Assembly (NCBI GenBank): GCA_039621445.1
Contig: CP154954.1
Coordinates: 20,384,642 to 20,448,641, forward strand
Direction of reading: 5' to 3'
DNA from: Euglena gracilis
Taxonomy: Eukaryota > Euglenida > Euglenophyceae > Euglenales
DNA: 64,000 bases
In this document: piece after piece, positions 60,465 through 64,000 of the stretch
Layout of the letters: each line of letters starts with the position of its first letter
Position numbering within the stretch: the stretch's first letter is position 1
Notes under the pieces: model-generated
Databases searched by the model: none
Told to the model about the DNA's origin: nothing
Seen by the model: the letters and a program-made list of their open reading frames with translations, nothing else
Translations under genes and position numbers: made by a program

Positions 60465-60800
60465 GTGCCGTCAATTAGGGGGAGGTGCCGTCGATTAGGG
60501 GGGGGGGGTACCGTCAATTAGGGGGGTACCTTCAATTGGGGGAAGCAATGTCCTAACCTTAACCCTAACCCTAACCCTAACCCAAGCCCTAACCCTAACC
60601 CTAACCCTAACCGGCATTCTGCAAGCCCGGCAGCCTTGCGCGAGGAATAAAAGATAGAGCCATTTGCTTCATCTTTGGTGCCATGGCTGTGAAGCATGCA
60701 GGTTGGATGCCCCCGGGCAGTCAATTAGGGGGGGGGTTTCCCCGGGGTGTTTGGTCAAATAGGGGGGGGAGGGTTCAATTAGGGGGGGGGTAGCACTTTT
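60465..60800. repeat. CAATTAGGGGGG blocks
   Basis: About seven TCAATTAGGGGGGG words in the same orientation bracket the telomere-like tract (60465-60545 and 60719-60790). Confidence 0.6.
60552..60612. repeat. Interstitial (CCCTAA)n telomere-like repeat
   Basis: About ten CCCTAA units with two imperfect ones (CCTTAA, CCAAGC). It starts about 90 bases from the right end of the hAT-like element. The unit matches the TTAGGG type common in many eukaryotes. Confidence 0.9.
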
Positions 60801-60839
60801 TATAAAGAACTTCCAAAAAAAAAGTGCTCAAAAATTGAC

Positions 60840-61275
60840 GTTTTTGGGACGTTTTCAAAAATCACTTTTTGGCAAATGTGATTAAAATTGACCATTTTTT
60901 GCGAACATCCAAAAAAGTTGCCAAAAATGACCCCTTTTGGGTTGCCCGAGGGTCGGGTATGGGAATAGCTCGGGGGGGGGGACCTAGGTCCCCCCCCCCC
61001 GAGTTGTTGTTCCCTCCCCCCCCATACCGTTCCCATTCGGCCGTAAAGGGTCCCGGGGACGGGAATAGCTCGGGAGGGGGAGGGGGGGGATTGGTATTCA
61101 CGGGGCCCCGCGCCCCCCCCCCCAAGTGGAGGTTAAGCAGTAGGGGGGGGGGGGGGGGGGTTGCTCCTTTTCCTCTCAAAATGGTCATTTTGAGGTTGAA
61201 TGGTTCGTGGAATTTTATCAAAATTTCCGAAAAAATGTCATTTTTGGCCATTTTTGGCCAAAAAAAAGTGCCCTT
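60840..61275. repeat. G/C-run repeat with GGGAATAGCTCGG words
   Basis: Two direct GGGAATAGCTCGGGGGG words at about 60.96 and 61.06 kb among long G- and C-runs; another GGGAATAGCTC occurs near 59.47 kb. Nothing coding. Confidence 0.45.
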
Positions 61276-61279
61276 GTGG

Positions 61280-61725
61280 TGACCTTCACCGGTGAAATTC
61301 ACTGTTGGTTAGGCAGAGGGGGACACCGGAGGGGCAGACGGCAATCCCGGATGGTGGTGAACCTGGACCGGTTAAAAAGTAGACCAGAATTACAGGAGGC
61401 AATGCAAGTGGTGGCACACTGAACTGACACGTAGCGAGCAAGTTTCAGCGCAAAACATATGATCACAAATCCGTTGTCAGCATGGTCAAAAAGCCAACAA
61501 CTGCACAAGGGCGTCGTGGTGGACACCCTACCACCTCCCAGGCGGGAATACACCTTTGTGACCTCAGTGAATCTTTTGTGAACAAAACTACAAACAAAGA
61601 AAGAGTGCCCCCACCTGTGCCAACAAACTGGCCCCAAAATCTTTTGCCATAAATGCCCTTAATACTATGACACAAACTGGCCCCAAAATGCGGCACCAAA
61701 CTGGCCCAAGACATGACACCGATTC
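61280..61725. other. Palindrome cluster and unannotated sequence
   Basis: Begins with a TTCACCGGTGAAATTCAC palindrome and GGTTAGGCAGAGGGGG, as at 15.82 kb. The rest is unassigned. Confidence 0.35.
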
Positions 61726-61726
61726 C

Positions 61727-61920
61727 GAACTGAACTGGAAATGTTGACTTCCCAGAGTGGGGGGGAAGGGGGGGTCCGGCACCCAAGGCGCCAAAAATTT
61801 GCTGAAAAAAAATGCCTTGATCAGTGTGCGCCCGTCGTTCCGTTTTTCGTTTTTTTCCCGATGGGGATCTCGGGACCCCACTGTTCACTTCCGAAGTGAA
61901 CTGAACAAGAGGGGGGGGGG
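61727..61920. repeat. GTTCAGTTCACTTCGGAA repeat, inverted copy 2
   Basis: Reverse complement of the block at 57.66-57.87 kb, ending TTCACTTCCGAAGTGAACTG. Confidence 0.6.
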
Positions 61921-62385
61921 AGGAGGGTTCCGGGGATTGTGGGGAAGCCCGTGAATTTGGGTAACGGTTTTAACCCAGAATCGGGGGTCAGTCACGATTC
62001 CCGGCGTGGAAGCGGGGGGCAACTTCGGTGCCCCCCGTTTCCACGCCAGGGCCCCAAGATGTGGTACCAAAATGGCCCCAAGATGTGGCACCAAACTGGC
62101 CCCAAGACTGGCTCAGTGGTTTGGCAGAATTCCGAAAGGTTTTGGCCATTGCGACCACCAGTGGATTGCATATGCAGGCTGTTATTGCAACCTTTCTTCG
62201 CTTCATGTTCCATATGTGTTTTGCTTTCTCTTTCAAGCATTCCCTGACAAAAAAAAATTTGTCAGCCAAGGTTCCAAAGGTTTGGAACTTAGGCCCCCCT
62301 GGTCACCATTGGCAAGGCTTGTCCCTCATATGGGAAAAGGAAATCTCAAAGCAATTAGTTTGGAGCTTCTTAACTAACCTCTGCG

Positions 62386-63600
62386 GTGGGTGACACTCTC
62401 CGCCGCCTTGTGGGCAAAGCCGTTTTAGCAACTGGGGTTGGCCCAATTCTCTCCCGCCCAGGTGGGCGTGGGTGTTTCCAGAGCAGCCGAAACGGTTGGA
62501 ATAGGCTTGCAACAACTCATTCGGAAACTGGACCCACAAACTTGGCAATTCTACAACTGGATTTCCGGAACGCGTTTAATTGCATCGACCAAACGCTGCT
62601 ATTAACTGCACAGAGCAGTCCCGTCATTATACAATTATTTGCATTTCGCGTACAGCTCTCCGAGCCCATTATTCTGTGACGGCCAAACACAACAAGGTTG
62701 CCCACTGGGACCGGTGAGCTTTGCGATGGGTCTGGAGCCAATTGTGGAAACCATACACCGCTCTGCGGAGCTTTTATGGTCTGTTTGGTACCTTGACGAT
62801 GGCCTTCTGGTGGGAGACCCGGAAAGAATTCAGCGGTGCCTACAATTCATCAAAGGCGAATCCGAGCGTGTTGGTATTCAGCTCAATTTGGGAGGGGACC
62901 AGCTGCCACCCAGGCGGGCTGCCACGGGGACCTAAAGGTCATTCCCTGAGAACCAAATTTCAGAATAACAGTCTTGGGGGCCCCAATTGACTTCCCAACA
63001 ACACAAGCACACAATGCAGACTCCTGGTCAGAGGCAACCAACAAAATTGAACAGATGGCCGAAACAGTCACACAGTTGGCTGACCCACAACTGGCGCACC
63101 ACTTAATACATTTTTGATTAGACAAGGTTCCCGGGCTGTTTTTAAACAAGTTGTTTAAAACAGATTTTTTTCCTATTTGTAGTGTTTTATTTTTAAAAAA
63201 CACCCTTTTTTAAAACAAAAACCGTTTTTAAACCGTTTTTTTATTCATGAAAAAACAATAACTTTTTTTGCTTTGTTTTAAAGCAAAAAAAAAACGGGAA
63301 CCTTGTGCCTAGACGGCTGCCGCGTAAACCACCTGCTGAGGAATTCGGATTTGTACGGCTGTCAAGACAGCATTGCTGCGTGCTCTGAGGTCATACTGCA
63401 GGCGTTTCAAGACGTTGTTGGTAACAGCCTGTCTGCAGAACAAAGGATGCAAGCTTCACTGCCACTATCAAAAAGGGGCTGCGGTCTGCAGATTCCTGCT
63501 TTGACGCAAATCGCAGCATGCATGGCTGCCCTATGCTCCTTCTTCACAAACGGCCACAGGTTGGTTGCCCCGGCGTATGCGACAACACCTGACAGAGAAA
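62386..63600 (+). pseudogene. LINE-type reverse transcriptase, frameshifted and interrupted
   Basis: Recognisable in order: GDTLRRLVGKAVLA (62386 on), LQLDFRNAFNCID (motif A, catalytic Asp), GQTQQGCPLGPVSFAM (motif B), VWYLDDGLLVGD (motif C, YLDD), VLGAPIDFPT (motif D/E region), then RVNHLLRNSD and QASLPLSKRGCGLQIP of the C-terminal part. The frame shifts near 62640, between motifs A and B, and again near 62935. A 183-bp element splits the C-terminal part. No endonuclease domain is seen upstream. The type is a non-LTR retroelement common in algae and animals; the clade is not determined. Confidence 0.85.
63123..63305. mobile_element. hAT-type miniature element inside the reverse transcriptase
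   Basis: CAAGGTTCCCG at 63123-63133 and its exact complement at 63295-63305 are 11-bp inverted ends. Flanking TGATTAGA (63115-63122) and TGCCTAGA (63306-63313) agree at 6 of 8 bases. Removing the element with the left copy restores LAHHLIHF-CLDGCRVNHLLR in frame. The interior is made of AT-rich TTTTTAAAC / GTTTAAAA palindromes. Confidence 0.85.
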
Positions 63601-63689
63601 CTACACTCCCCGTCACCACGGCTCGGCCCCAAGGGCGCCCCACACCACACGGCGCTCGGAGGTTTGGCACGTCTGACGAGGACCCTCGG

Positions 63690-63905
63690 CCACCAGGGGG
63701 GGGGGGGGTCCCCATTTTGCTGTGGCGAGGGGGTTAGTCCCCCAGGCGGGGTCCACCGTGGCGGACAGCCCGAATTTCCCAAAGGAATATTCATTGGTAT
63801 GGTTCAGCATGCCGTGCCGAGGAGGTCGGCTGACCAGGGGGGGTCCCCATTTTGCCGTGCCGAGGGGGTCCGACCACCAGGGGGGGGGGTGGCTGCCGAA
63901 CCTCC
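63690..63905. repeat. GTCCCCATTTTGC(C/T)GTG motif cluster, inverted
   Basis: Three units combining CCATTTTGCYGTGSCGAGGG with G-runs; this is the complement of the motif at 0.6-0.8 and 4.56-4.81 kb. Confidence 0.6.
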
Positions 63906-63911
63906 CTCCTG

Positions 63912-64000
63912 ACCGTTGCTCCTTCCGACCCCTCACCGTGGCTGGGGGGAGATGGGCTCGTCAAGGCCGAGGATTACACCCGTGCGGAGCTGGCACCCAT
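63912..64000 (+). CDS. Open frame running off the right edge
   Basis: A frame reading DPSPWLGGDGLVKAEDYTRA is open to the window end. Composition is coding-like but too short to identify. Confidence 0.25.

Noticed and set aside
60552-60612. A true chromosome end
   Set aside because: Unique and repeat sequence, including a reverse transcriptase relic, continues for more than 3 kb beyond it.

Overview
The window looks like nuclear DNA of a microbial eukaryote, probably a repeat-rich protist or alga. Genes are split into short exons by long introns, most introns use GT-AG borders, and there are long microsatellites, a block of CCCTAA telomere-like repeats, and several families of small transposons and retroelement relics. 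No bacterial operon, tRNA or rRNA gene was recognised. I could not fix the lineage. Runs of 6 to 20 G or C occur throughout and may hide sequencing length errors.

Layout. 0-14.7 kb is almost all repeats: a hAT transposase relic at the left edge, three arrays of a 33-bp unit, a 2.1-kb element, a large repeat that returns inverted at 53.5-55 kb, a perfect 59-bp hairpin, and a hAT-type miniature element inside an older inverted duplication. 14.75-40.3 kb holds the one gene named with confidence: a plus-strand glycoside hydrolase family 31 alpha-glucosidase of the lysosomal acid/sucrase-isomaltase type, with a trefoil domain and at least 23 visible exons. Its introns are packed with transposons. 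42.5-49.3 kb carries minus-strand exons of an unidentified Pro/Val/Gln/Tyr-rich repeat protein. 47.1-47.6 kb is a compound microsatellite. 49.3-59.5 kb is again repeats. 59.57-60.46 kb is a structurally intact hAT-like element, followed by telomere-like repeats. 62.4-63.6 kb is a broken LINE-type reverse transcriptase that contains a further miniature element.

The most interesting theme is the relation of the small elements to coding exons. Several families have ends starting CAGG, often followed by CTTAAG, and flanking 8-bp target duplications, the hallmarks of hAT transposons. Three sit exactly inside coding sequence: one in the Pro/Val-rich gene, one in a conserved exon of the alpha-glucosidase and one in the reverse transcriptase. 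In each case removing the element plus one duplication copy restores the reading frame to the base. In the Pro/Val-rich gene the duplication itself supplies a GT at the 5' side and a CAG at the 3' side, so the element could be spliced as an intron (an introner). In the alpha-glucosidase no in-frame GT-AG solution was found, so it is either a non-canonical intron or a disrupted allele. The alpha-glucosidase also lacks a recognisable nucleophile (DMNE) exon, although its acid/base aspartate is rebuilt across a clean splice.
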